Positions 47,380 to 57,754 of a DNA stretch of 64,000 bases are shown piece after piece. The stretch's first letter is position 1, and every line of letters starts with the position of its first letter. This stretch comes from Ctenosaura bakeri. Taxonomy: Eukaryota; Chordata; Lepidosauria; Squamata; Iguanidae. The position numbers and the translations under genes are program-made. The notes under the pieces are model-generated. The model did no database searches, had not been told where the DNA came from, and was given only the letters and a program-made list of their open reading frames with translations. The stretch lies in the NCBI GenBank assembly GCA_948474755.1, contig CAOLHI010000057.1:1302001-1366000 (forward strand), written 5' to 3'.

Positions 47380-47900
47380 CTTAAAGAAGTTCTTTGCCAT
47401 CCAGTGAATAAAAGGAAGGATCCAATTGCCCTGAATGCTATGCCAGCTTCCATCCATAATTGCCTGTGTTTCTTCTCTGTGCTTCCAGAGGAGCCGAGCA
47501 CCACTCTGAATGCGATGCAAGCTCTTTGATGCCAAAGTGTTCAATTTCACTGTGCCGGAGCATCAAGTGCAATCCATTGAAAGGGCACTGTCCTTCAGGC
47601 CTTTCAGCTGGGCTGACAGCTGCCCACTGATTAATTGACAGGTTAAAAAGATTGATTCCATGTGTCAGAGCTGTAACCCTGCCAGAACAATGCGGCTGTC
47701 AATTGGGTTGTAAAACAGATGCTTCCATTAACCACCCTGACAGTGGCAGCGCAGGAACACATGCACCTGCTTTTATGGAGCCTAAACAAACCGCCACACA
47801 CCAATTAATCATCCTGAGAGCCTCAGTGGAGTATCCAATAAAGAGTCCTGTGTGCCAGTCTGGTTTGGCAGGCCTGGCCCTTTCCCTGAAAGGAGAAAGA
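47380..47900. promoter_or_regulatory. candidate developmental enhancer / conserved non-coding element
   Basis: About 520 bases without repeat hallmarks, GC-balanced, in an AT-rich repeat-laden region. Four TGACAG/CTGTCA sites, the binding core of TALE homeodomain proteins (MEIS, PKNOX, TGIF), fall within about 130 bases at 47614-47619, 47636-47641, 47696-47701 and 47738-47743. One is part of CTGATTAATTGACAGG, a joined homeodomain-TALE arrangement. Nearby are CCATTAACC, CACCAATTAATCATCC, TTTTATGGAG (HOX-like) and TAAACAAACC (forkhead-like). Motif matches are seen; enhancer function is inference. The 175-codon open frame at 47652-48179 overlaps but resembles no protein I know. Confidence 0.45.
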
Positions 47901-48117
47901 GAGGATCTAAGGAAACAGTCAATAGTGAGAAAAGGAGCTCTCCTACCCACTTCCTTCTCCAGTTTATCCTTCCTTATTCTAAGACGTACGTTCATCTACC
48001 ACCACCATATGTATAAACATCAAGACCTGTTTGGAAGTCATTTCCTCTGTCTTATGTTTTATGCCCTTTACCTGTTGTGCATTAAATTGGGAAACTGGGA
48101 TGTTTCATATCTGCAGT

Positions 48118-48250
48118 TTAACATAGAGCTCACTGGACAACCTTGGACAAGTCCAGCTAGTCTCGCAGGGATGTTGTAAGGAGAGAGAGAGAAGAACTGA
48201 ATATGCTACCTTGCACTCCTTTGGGGAATGATGGGACAAAACTGTGTTCA
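48118..48250 (+). repeat. possible old SINE remnant
   Basis: CTCACTGGACAACCTTGGAC through CTCGCAGGGATGTTGTAAGG and CTTTGGGGAATGATGGGAC recalls the 'gtgaccttgggccagtcac ... cacaggattgttgtgagg' text of tRNA-derived SINEs. Too short and diverged to classify. Confidence 0.3.
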
Positions 48251-48974
48251 TTTGATCAGTTAGGATACAGAGATGTGCTTGTATATTACTGCTTGTGTTG
48301 TACTATACACAAAAGCAGACAGCAGTTCTAATACATTTGAAGGAGGCAATAATAAAGAATTTCAGCTTTTCTCCTCGCATACCAGTTGTATCTGTTTGCT
48401 AAAGGCCCTTTCCATCCCTCCACCCCATCTCATCCTTCCTCTACTATTTTGTAATAGATCCCAAAACATCCACATTGACAATGTCTCCGTTTCAGAATAA
48501 TATTTCCAGATATAGTTCCATCTTCCATATGGTCTCCTTCAAGTCTCTGAACAGACTTTGCTGTGTGTCTATGCTTCTTGTATACCTGGCAGTCCATGCT
48601 CACCTTCTGGTCATTTTCTGTCAGGCTATGATATATCACTGTCCTCTAATAGCAAATGTGTGAATGCCTCTCCTTTTTTTTTTTTTTACCACACCACAAG
48701 ATCTGCATTTGACCACCTAGAGCTGCTCAACTAGTTCTCGTTCAGCATTGTGGTCTCCACATTAGCAGAACAGATGCCTCTGACAAGCCTTCAGACAAAC
48801 AAAGCTGGACCCTCTCTATGTCATGCATACCAATGCAGTCCCTTATGTTCTCTTACGTCAGCAGTGGGCAACTACCATGTACTGTGAGTTGTATTGTGTG
48901 AGTTGTATTAATACCCACAAACCCCACCCTATCCTTGCTACTGCAACTGTTACCCAATTTGATGCTACATATTG
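48251..48974. other. unique intergenic DNA, nothing recognised
   Basis: A poly-T run at about 48675-48688; no gene seen. Confidence 0.35.
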
Positions 48975-49735
48975 GGGGGGGGCAGTTTATTTGTTTGTTT
49001 TATATCCTCCCTTTCTCCCAACATGGGATCCAAGATGTGTGCACCCTTTTGAAAACAATACAGTTAGAAAGCTTTGAGTACAAAAGTTGAAACACAATTA
49101 AATCAAATTTCTTTTTTTTAAAAAAAGAACAAAATGCAGGCTAAAAGCAGTTTTAAAAACATACATAAAACATAGTAAAACAGAAACAACAACAACACCC
49201 CTCATTAAAAGCTCAATCTGCCACATTATATTAAAAGACAAAAGCTTCCTTATTTTTTTTCTTTAAAAAAAAACCAACTGTTTACCTGTCACCAGAAAGG
49301 CCATTTCCCACACTACACTGTTGTAGAGTTATTATTCCACTTTCAACACCCGACAGAATCCTGGACTTTGTAGTTTAGGAAAGGGCATTTAGAACTCTCA
49401 GCCAGGGAGCTCTTTGGCCTCAGTAAACTACAAACCCCAGAATTCCACAGGATGCTGAAAGTGGAATAATAGCACTATAACTGTGCAGTGCAGAAATGGC
49501 CCAAGATTCCTGTGTACTTACCACACATGATCCTGATGGTGGTAGGACTCAGAGAAAGTCTTCCCTCACAGACCTTAGAGCTTGGGTATGTTCGTAGAGA
49601 GAGATACAGTTTTTCTAATAATTTGGACCCAAGATGTGTAGGGTTTTTAATGTCATCACTAGCACTTTGAATTCCTCCCAGAAATGGATTGGCAACCCAT
49701 TTACCCTTTAAAATGAGGAATGTGCTCCTGACTCT
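48975..49735 (-). mobile_element. L2-clade LINE 3' end, containing a family B MITE
   Basis: The left end is the 3' UTR (TTTATTTGTTTGTTTTATAT, CCTTTCTCCCAACATGGGAT). The right part corresponds to the coding end read on minus (GATGGTGGTAGGACTCAGAG, TTTGGACCCAAGATGTGTAG, CATCACTAGCACTTTGAATT). The MITE at 49299-49501 splits it. Confidence 0.7.
49299..49501. mobile_element. Harbinger-like foldback MITE, family B copy 3
   Basis: 203 bp, GGCCATTTCCCACACTACAC to CAGTGCAGAAATGGCC. Arms pair through TTATTCCACTTTCAACACCC and GATGCTGAAAGTGGAATAAT. Flanks are aaa/caa. It is inserted in the L2 at 48975-49735, so it is younger than that copy. Confidence 0.8.
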
Positions 49736-49950
49736 CTGTGTTGTCAAGCAGACTCTTGCTTCCAAGAAGGATCAAGAAGCATTTATTTTGTGGAGATGCA
49801 TTTCCTTCTTTTCAGTGTTACATTGTGGCCACTCTACTTACGCTCCCAGGATTTTAGAATCCCTGTTTACATGGTCTTCTTACTGAAGTAGAATCAATGG
49901 TATTAGGAAGCTCCTAATGTTTTCTCTTTGTGGTTTTTATTTTTACAAAA

Positions 49951-50692
49951 CAGTGGTGATGTATTTAAGTCTTTTACTCCAAGTCTCAAGTCAAGTCTCA
50001 AGACTCTACCCTCAAGTCTCAAGTCGACTCTCAATTCCTTGTAAGATATTTTCAAATCAACTCTCAAGTCTAGGAGACAACTTTATACCCCAGCCTATAT
50101 TCCAGAATTTCTGGACAGAGTCAAATAAGGTCAGCTTTAACAATTTAAGTAGAGTCAGCTCTCTACATTTGCAGTTTTGCCACCTGCAGCTTTAAAAGTG
50201 GGGAATAGGATCCTTCTTACTCCCCTCTTCCCATAGTTGGAGGCTTTTGTGTCAATGAGCATAAAAGAGTCTGCAGCTTCAGAAGTGGGGAACAGGATTC
50301 TTCTTACTGCCCATCACTGAAGTCTTGCCTTCTCTTCTTACAAAAACTTTTAGAAAGCTTTTCCTATAAACAGTGGACAGGCTTCTAAGCAGACCTCAAC
50401 TTTGCTTCAAGCCTGCTGCCTAACCTGTTTGCTGTTCCTCTCTGAGAAACGCACCCACACTTTGGGCTTGAGACAGATCATCATGTGAGCAGTAGGCAAA
50501 AAGAGATGGAAGCATTGTTCAAAGCTGCAAGGTTTCTAGATTAATGTGTAATGTTACTGAACCAAGGGCAGCAAGTCAGTCACTAAAATAAGTCACAAGT
50601 TAAATCAAGTCAGTGTATCATTCATTGCCAAGTCAAGTCCAAGCTGAGTCATTGAAGTGATTAAATCTGACTTGAGTCTGAGTCCATCAACG
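49951..50692. mobile_element. non-autonomous hAT-like element with AAGTC arrays, copy 3
   Basis: Starts CAGTGGTGATGTATTTAAGT, followed by CAAGTCTCAAGTCAAGTCTC. The interior has GTGGGGAATAGGATCCTTCT twice. The right side has GACTTGAGTCTGAGTCCATC but lacks the final TACATCACTG, so the right end (about 50692) is truncated or altered. A faint 8-mer match (acaaaaca/gcaaaaca) could be the duplication. Confidence 0.7.
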
Positions 50693-50726
50693 CAAAACAA
50701 CATGCTTTGAGTTTGCTGAAGTTTTC

Positions 50727-51977
50727 TGTTACTCCACTGGAAAAACCCTATCCTGGGGTCTACAATTTTGATGTTAAAATATGATTCAATGTGCTTGAGA
50801 GGTCACCCAGATGGGCACGTAGGCAGCAATGGTAAAAAACCAGGTCAGGCCAGTCACATAGCCCCAGTCACATAGCCCCAGGAGACCTCAAGATGTGTAA
50901 ACCCACAATAAACAAAGGGTCCTCAGCCTTGAGAAACCGACTTGAGGGGATTAGTGTGTCTGCCCCAAGTTGATCAAATATTCGATCAGGCGAGGACCAT
51001 TTACATGAAGTCACACCACAAACTAACACAGCCGAAGATCCTGAGGCTTTGGCAACACCTTGGAATCCCACCACATAGAATCATAGAATCATAGAAATGT
51101 AGAGTTGGAAGAGACCCCAGGGGCCATCCAGTCCAACCCCCTGCCATGCAGGAACACCCTCAAAGCACTCCCGACAGATGGCCATCTAGCCTCTGCTTAA
51201 AAACCTCCAAAGAAGGAGACTCCACTACACTTCGAGGCAGCATATTCCACTGCCGGACAGCCCTTACTGTCAGGAAGTTCTTCCTGAGGTTCAGGTGGAA
51301 TCTCCTTTCCTGCAGCTTGAATCCATTGCACCTTGTCCTGGTCTCTGGATCAACAGAAAACAAGCCCTCTCCTTCCTCTACATGGCATCCCTTCAAATAT
51401 TTAAACATGGTCAGTGGGTCAGAAGGAAATTACCAGTGTAGAGCTTCGTTATAGCTCCAACACCCATTGTTCTCCCCAGGAAAGGATTAGCTCACCAGGT
51501 ACTTTTTCCCCTACAAATAGTCCCAGTTATTGAGTGGTTCTTTGAATCACCCCGGTCATCCCAGCAGACCATTGTTCCATCCGTTGAGTAATCCCCTCAG
51601 CCCTCTCTGCGCTGAGCTCCACTTCTCTGCTGTTTTTCCCGGATCAAGGACCTCAGGACAAACGTACAGTATCACCCCAGCTACAACCCCTTCAATATTC
51701 CCCTAACCAGTTTCCTCTCTTTTGCTTCTTAATAGGTCTTGAGTGAGTGTGTGAGTGATTGCGTTGCTGTGTGAGACTTTCTTTCAATAAAATCATTTAT
51801 TGGACATTTTTGTTTGGTTTTTGACTTGGCCTGACCCTGTAAAAACTGGGTAAAAAGACCCCGCTAGATTACCCTGCCTCTTGCATTGCTATTGCTTGTG
51901 CTCTGGCTAATTTCCATTCCCCATCATGTGGAGCACATTGAGGTGTCTTCCAAGGAGCCCTAGAAATCAGTGTAACA
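50727..51977 (+). mobile_element. solo LTR, family 1 copy C, with a CR1 inside
   Basis: Starts TGTTACTCC, ends AATCAGTGTAACA, and is flanked by tttc on both sides (50723-50726 and 51978-51981). Removing the CR1 at 51075-51415 leaves about 910 bp, the same length as copies A and B. TATA-like CCTACAAATAGTCCC near 51512 and AATAAA at 51786-51791 give the plus orientation. Shared text includes AGGTCACCCAGATGGGCACG and GGGTAAAAAGACCCCGCTAG. Confidence 0.8.
51075..51415 (-). mobile_element. CR1 LINE 3' end inside the LTR
   Basis: Begins with the terminal ATAGAATCATAGAATCATAG repeat, then TAGAGTTGGAAGAGACCCCA. The minus strand reads MFKYLKGCHVEEGEGLFS, LQERRFHLNLRKNFLTVRAV, RQWNMLPRSVVESPSLEVFK and QRLDGHL with no stop across 83 codons. 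This is the best preserved CR1 coding end in the window and was inserted after the LTR. Confidence 0.9.
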
Positions 51978-53545
51978 TTTCAGTCAAATCAGTTCATATA
52001 TCTTTCCCTCTACCACCTACCAAGAAACATACATGTGGTGGGAGAACAATGGTCAAGTTTCTACACTGTATGTGTGTAGTGTAATTCTACACTCACCAAA
52101 TCCACTGGTGAGGTATATAGTGAACATTTCTGTGGTCAAAAGAGCACACACAGGGAGGAAGTTGTTTGCCTAAAATAATACTATAGACCAACGTTGAAAA
52201 ATGATTTCAATTAAAGGTGGAAAATGTTATTTAGTAGAAGTTGAAATCTATGCCTGTGCAGACCTCTAGTATACAGCATGAACTGAACCTTTGCAAAGGC
52301 TAACCAGTGAGCTCAACCAAGCACAAAGAGCACATGAGCATTATAGAAGGCTATGCATCTTGGAAGTGAGAAAATTAATACAAGAAATGAAGATAACCCT
52401 TGCACCTAACACCCTCCCGCCCACACATCTTCTGATGTTTTGAGTATTGTGGGATCTCTATGAAATCTTTTTGGAGATAACAAAGGGTCACCTCTGAACA
52501 TGGTTCTGCCAGAAGATGCCTTAAAGCTTTTATGGCTAGATTCAATATAGATATACAGAGAGCCATTATCTTAAAAGCTGTGAGGAGGTCTAACAAATAT
52601 TTCCAAGCTGAAACAGGTTTATTTCCGTCTGCACTTATGTGTGCTATTTAAACTCCATTGCTTGCTGTTAATCTTTTCTAATGCAGCATAAGAGGGCCTA
52701 TTTACTTTCTAATGACATCAATTGGCTATAAATATTAGACATCTAAAGTTGGCTGATGCTGGAAGGCCCATTTTCTATTCCAGCTTGGCATTTGACTATT
52801 TGCAAAGCTGCCTTTCTGTTTGTTCTCATGTGAATTACGTATTGGCTGTCATAGGCCAGTGTTCAATTTATTTAAATTGAATGAATAAGTACATTAGGAA
52901 GAGCTGTCAGAAGAGAGGATGAGAGACACACGGGGATGAGTGATAAGTCAACAAGCTGCAAGGGAGATTGACTGAAGAAGTGAACAAATCAAAGTGCTAA
53001 AGAGAGAAAAAGGAGACGCCAAAGTGGCAGGAGCTTGGTTGCAGTGAAGCCATAGATCTCAGTATAAATAAGACCCACTGACCATAATCTATTGGCCATG
53101 GAGCAACATTTGTTCTGCATGTTTCCTGCTCAGGCTGAAGTTAGTAATTTGGGAGTGCTTTAAAGGGGACAGAGAGATGTATTATAGGATAAAAGCCACT
53201 GGATTATTATTGAACACAGATCTAGGAGCTGTATAAACAACTAGATATTTTATTGCTTAGAACAGCATTTCTCAAATTTCTGATACATGTAGGATATACA
53301 TATCTATAAAGACAGTTTTCACTGTCACATTCCCTCAACACTTATTTTAGAGTTTTTTAGAAGAGGAATCAGTAACCATTCTCTGCATTTTGGCCAATGA
53401 TGTGTCTGTCTTTCAAATCCCTTCCATTCCCTGGGAAAAGTGAAAAATCTAGCAATTTGAGAGGTCGGGAAACTATCATTCTAAGATCTTTTATCTAACA
53501 TCTTACCTTTTGCACTGACACTGGTACAGCTATTCCCAGCATGAA
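51978..53545. other. unique intergenic DNA with a possible conserved segment at 52640-52960
   Basis: No gene. 52640-52960 is non-repetitive with CTGTTAATC, TCTAATGACATCAATTGGC, GTGAATTACG and a symmetric TTTATTTAAATTGAATGAAT. A candidate conserved element by appearance. Confidence 0.3.
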
Positions 53546-53979
53546 GTTGTTTGTTGTGTACCTTCAAGTCACTTCTGACTGATAGCAACATTTGGGCAAA
53601 CCGATCATGGGATTTTCTTGGCAAGATTTGTTGAGAGGGAGCTTGCTTTCACCTTCTGAGGCTGAGAGAATGTGACTTGCCCAAGATCATCCAGTGGGTT
53701 TCCATGGTCAAACAAAAATCAAAACCCTGGTGTCCAGAGACTCAGGACCTTTCTATGCTACACTGTTATAGTGCTATTATTCCATTTTCAACATGCTGTG
53801 GAATCCTGAGGTTTCCAATTTGGGGAGAGGCCCATAGAATTCCCAGGCAGAGAGCTCTTTGGCTTCAGTAAACTACAAACCTCAGAATTCCACAGAATGT
53901 TGAAAGTGGAATAATGCCACTATAGCAGTGTAGGTGTGGAAAGGACCTTAGACAGACCACTACACCATACTGCCTCTCC
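53546..53979 (-). mobile_element. Sauria SINE interrupted by a family B MITE
   Basis: The left part (53546-53744) runs from TTGTTTGTTGTGTACCTTCA to AACCCTGGTGTCCAGAGACT. The right part (53948-53979), AGACAGACCACTACACCATA then CTGCCTCTCC, completes the head. Joined, the pieces give the normal SINE order. Confidence 0.85.
53745..53947. mobile_element. Harbinger-like foldback MITE, family B copy 4
   Basis: 203 bp, GGACCTTTCTATGCTACACT to AGTGTAGGTGTGGAAAGGAC plus a final C. Flanks are tca and tta, and the uninterrupted SINE carries only one such trinucleotide at this place, supporting a 3-bp target duplication. Arms pair through TATTATTCCATTTTCAACAT. Confidence 0.85.
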
Positions 53980-54782
53980 AGCATGGAGACAACCTGCTGT
54001 ATCTTCTTGCTATGCAGGAATTTTTAAAAAAAATATTTTTATTGTATATATTTCAAAATACAGACACCAGAAAAAGAAAATGAGAAATGAAGAATAAATC
54101 TTATTTGACAGCATAATAATATAAGAACAAGAAAAAATAGATGCAAATATAAGTGACAAATAATGATCATATACAACCCAAAATTAAAAGACTTCCCATA
54201 TGTTAAGAGAACAGCTTCAATTATTTTCTAATATTCCTTTCTTTAAAAAGAAGAGGAAAAAAGGCCTTAAATCTATATTCTTTTCTATTTTTTCATTGCT
54301 TTTTAAATATCCTTTTTGCCATCTGAGAAACAAAGACTTTGAACAAAAGGGAAAATGTTTAGTCTTCCTTTATTTTGACATTATCAGAGTGATCTATGTA
54401 TTTACATACATGTAAGTAGCTATGTAGTTAAGAGGAGAGAAAGGGGAAAAAACCAGACAGACTGAAAAAGAGGGGGAAGAAGCAACCTTAATGCAACACC
54501 AAAAACACAGTTGAATACACAGTGATCCAAAGTCCTCAAACACACAGAGATTGAAGAGGTAAACATTGAGGGCATTGCCCACTGACTGTCCTTATGGGTG
54601 CTATCTGGCTGCTTCAAAAAGAAGCAGCCTTAACTCCCAGACAAGGGTGAAGGCTGCTGTTTCTTCCCCACATGCCTCTGGCGATTCTTGCACACCACAG
54701 CAAAGACATTGCACAAGGAGTGTAATTGCACAAGGTACGTCCTTGGGCAACAGCTTAAAAAAGGGTTCATGCTGGCAAAATG
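53980..54782. other. AT-rich DNA, possible LINE 3' UTR at 54005-54190
   Basis: TTTTTATTGTATATATTTCA followed by A-rich text resembles an L1-type 3' UTR on the minus strand, but no coding part is attached. No gene seen. Confidence 0.25.
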
Positions 54783-55003
54783 GGGGGTGGCCTAGTGGAG
54801 CAGTGGTTAAATGCTGGTACTGCAGCCACAAGGTTGTAAGTTTGATCCTGCTGGGCTCCAGGTTGACTCAGCCTTCCATCACTCCGTACATTGTTAAAAT
54901 GAGTACCCAGTTTGTTGGGGGCAATTAGCTAACACATTGTAAACTGCTTAGAGAACACTTAGCTGATAAGTGGTATAGAAATACACATGCTATTGCTATC
55001 GTT
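54783..55003 (+). mobile_element. tRNA-derived SINE of a second class
   Basis: Head GGGGGTGGCCTAGTGGAGCA then GTGGTTAAATGC has an A-box-like start, and AGGTTGTAAGTTTGATCCTG is B-box-like. The body includes GGTTGACTCAGCCTTCCATC and AAAATGAGTACCCAG. The tail TGTAAACTGCTTAGAGAACA then TATAGAAATACACATGCTAT is unlike the BovB-type tail of the Sauria SINEs and instead recalls L2/MIR-type tails. Confidence 0.7.
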
Positions 55004-55654
55004 TTTACTGTTACATCAATGTAAGCCATAACACGATTTTAGCTACAGAATCCAGTCCAAAGAACACCCTGTTGAGAAGCTGATATGCTTGGTTCCCTTT
55101 CTTCATCTCCTGTAACTCCATATTGAGCACATTTGGGGATGAGGCAAAGAATTAGATGGCATCCTCTCCTATTCCACATTGGAAAGCTGAATGAACTGCT
55201 AGTTGAATCTTTATTTAACATTTGTACATTCTCCACTGAAGAATGGGACAATCAAGCTAGGAGGTGAGGATAGGTGTATCCTGCAGGACAGATTGTGTGG
55301 CATATAACTTTTTTGCCTCAGATCTCAGTCACCTGGTGCCTAAATGCACGGGGAAACTACCTCACTCTGTCCAGTGGTGTGGTCTGCTCATGGGCTCTTG
55401 GAGAACAGAAAAAGGGGGAAACTGAAGAGGCAGTGACTTTGATCACCTGTGACCTTCTATGTGCCGGTGCATGGATCTTGTGAAAGGCCTCAAATGCTTT
55501 TCAGAGCAAGCATAAAGACGTGTGTGCCTCCCTAACCTCCAGTAGCTCACAAAGCAAAGAAAGAATGAAACAGTACCTCTAAAAAAGGAAAGGGATAGTT
55601 ATTTATCAGGGGCAGGTGTTTTAAAAACTGAGATTGTTTCAAGTGAGATGTTAT
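55004..55654. other. unique intergenic DNA, nothing recognised
   Basis: No gene or repeat hallmark seen. Confidence 0.35.
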
Positions 55655-55868
55655 GTGTTGTTGTTATGTTCTTTCACATCAGCTCCAATTATCTGATGGT
55701 TTTCTTGGCAAGATTTATTCAGAGGTTTGCCACTGCCTTCCTCTTGGGCTGAGAGAGTGCAACTGCCTCAGGGTCACCCAGTGGGTTTCTGTGGCTGAGC
55801 AGAGATTTGAACCCTGGTCTTCCTGGAATCCTAGTCCAGACCTCAAACCATTACACCACACTAGCTAT
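55655..55868 (-). mobile_element. Sauria SINE
   Basis: Tail GTTGTTGTTATGTTCTTTCA at left, body GGTTTTCTTGGCAAGATTTA, CAGGGTCACCCAGTGGGTTT, and head GATTTGAACCCTGGTCTTCC with ATTACACCACACTAGC at right. Confidence 0.85.
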
Positions 55869-56717
55869 TGATGTTGTTTGCCATGTGGATGCACAATATG
55901 AGAATCAGAGTGCAGCTTACAGACTTCCCTGTGATGAACCTTTTACACCTGTCAGGACTGGATTAGAACAATTATTGCCAGGGGATACGCATCAATGATT
56001 GTCCGGACTGATATGTTTTACCCTGTGGAGAAGTTCTTGGAGATGATGGTCATTGTTGCTTGCATTGGAACATGTATACAAAAACACACCATAGCATGTG
56101 AGTTAAAATAGTTATTAGTTCTCTAGAGAATGTTTATTCTCTTAAGCCACCTCTTCCTTTCATTTGTCAAAACCATTTTCTTTTTTTCCAAACAGTTTAC
56201 ATTTCTGGTTCCCACACTATCTTCCTTGCCAAACTCACTAGTGTTCCTCTCAGTTTGAGGTCCTTCTGCTCTAAATACAACTGTATTTATTTATATACAT
56301 CTTCAAACACCCCATGATATATCTGTCTGTCTCTCTGTTCACCTGTTTGCCTATAGGAGGTGTGGGCAGAATGCAGCACAAGAGCTGCAATCCAGGACCC
56401 AAGGCTGGTTTTTTTGTGGCCCTTGAACTCTTCCTGGACTACTCTCTTTCTGGCCAACTGAAAGAGTGAAACATTTCTCTTGAAAGAACCCAGGAAAGAG
56501 AGTTTTGCATCCCCTCCTCAACTATTTAACTTTTTTTTTAAAAAAAGCATGCTTGTTTTTCAAAACCTCAGCTGGACTTGCATGCACTTGAAAAAAATTT
56601 TGTTGGCATTTTTGACAATTCATATGTCCCTTGGAGAAACCACCACCCTCACCCCAGGAAAAATGGCCTGTGGACTTTACAGTCATTCATCCTGAGTTAT
56701 AGCCTCTTTTCTGTGTA
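55869..56717. other. unique intergenic DNA, nothing recognised
   Basis: No gene or repeat hallmark seen. Confidence 0.35.
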
Positions 56718-57244
56718 TAGTTGTCCCTTCACATTCATGGTTTTGACCTTTGCGAGGCACAGTCTTACCTCTCCCAGCTCATGCAGTTTCTTCCTCCCAT
56801 TCCCTTGTATTTCTCACCCCAGGTTTGTGAGACTCGTGTTTAAAATGGACTTTTTTTTCCCTTTTAGGTGAGCAAAGTCCCCTCCCAATGCTGGAGGTAT
56901 GTCCTCTCTGCCATGTGGCTGCATATTCTGCTGCATAAAAGCTGCTGATTGGTCAGGTGCTCTCTTTGCTTCTACCCCTCCTTTCTCAAGATGGCAACCA
57001 GAAGTAACTAGAACTCTGGAACTTTAATTTTCTCTATCTGAGATGAAAGTACTTGTAAGCCTTTTGCCTTGTCTTTTTATTCCCACCCACCACCACCCCA
57101 AACTCCAAGGCTAGAGAGAAAGAAATGAGAGGGGGAAGCTCTGGAGGGGAATGGTAGGGGGATCTTGGCGGGGAGTTATTTATGGTTTCTCCACTTTCAC
57201 AAGGGTTCTGTGCCTGAACCTTCATGAATGTGGAGCGGCCACTG
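56718..57244. mobile_element. mariner-like MITE, copy 2
   Basis: About 527 bp. Left end TAGTTGTCCCTTCACATTCA (expected C changed to T), right end CATGAATGTGGAGCGGCCAC then TG. It is flanked by TA at 56716-56717 and 57245-57246. The right arm shares CACTTTCACAAGGGTTCTGT with 58266-58653. The TA flanks fit the Tc1/mariner superfamily. No transposase. Confidence 0.65.
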
Positions 57245-57754
57245 TATCTATAGGTTTAGAGAATCCACACATCAAAACATGCCCCAGCTTTAACTAGAGG
57301 GCCAAATGCAGGACATTCCTCTGGAATTTGAGAAACAGACTTTACACAGCATGAAGTTAGCCAAATCAATATCTTGCTGTAACAGAAGGCTCTGCATTTT
57401 AAGCCCCAGTATCCTCTTTTGAGGAATAATTATCTGATTGAGGAGATAAGGATTGCTTTTTTAAAAAAAATTGATCAATACAAATCAAGTCAGTAGAGAC
57501 ACTTGAAAAATCCACTACAATGCAGGGAGGCAAGGAAAAAATAGGAATCGTCTTCTCTGAACTGAAATTTCTGGTCATTCATATCATCCCCTGAAGCAGT
57601 GGTCCTGCTGTCTTCCCTCACTAATTGAAAGTCATTCTTAACTGGCACAGTTGTCCCCTCCCTCTGCTATTAACAGGGTGAATTTATTCCTCTTGCTTAT
57701 CTCAACAAACAATTTGTGGTCATGACATCACAGGATGTTCTGCTCCAAAGACAG
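57245..57754. other. unique intergenic DNA, nothing recognised
   Basis: No gene; the last part may be a diverged start of the U copy that follows. Confidence 0.35.

Noticed and set aside
47652..48179. 175-codon open frame
   Set aside because: No recognised domain, mixed composition, overlaps a motif-rich non-coding segment and a possible SINE remnant; likely chance.
54005..54190. L1 3' UTR
   Set aside because: AT-rich text is suggestive, but no coding segment or duplication supports it; left as a remark only.
13011..55868. tRNA genes at A/B-box-like sequences
   Set aside because: All such boxes belong to SINE heads; no cloverleaf with acceptor stem and anticodon arm was seen.
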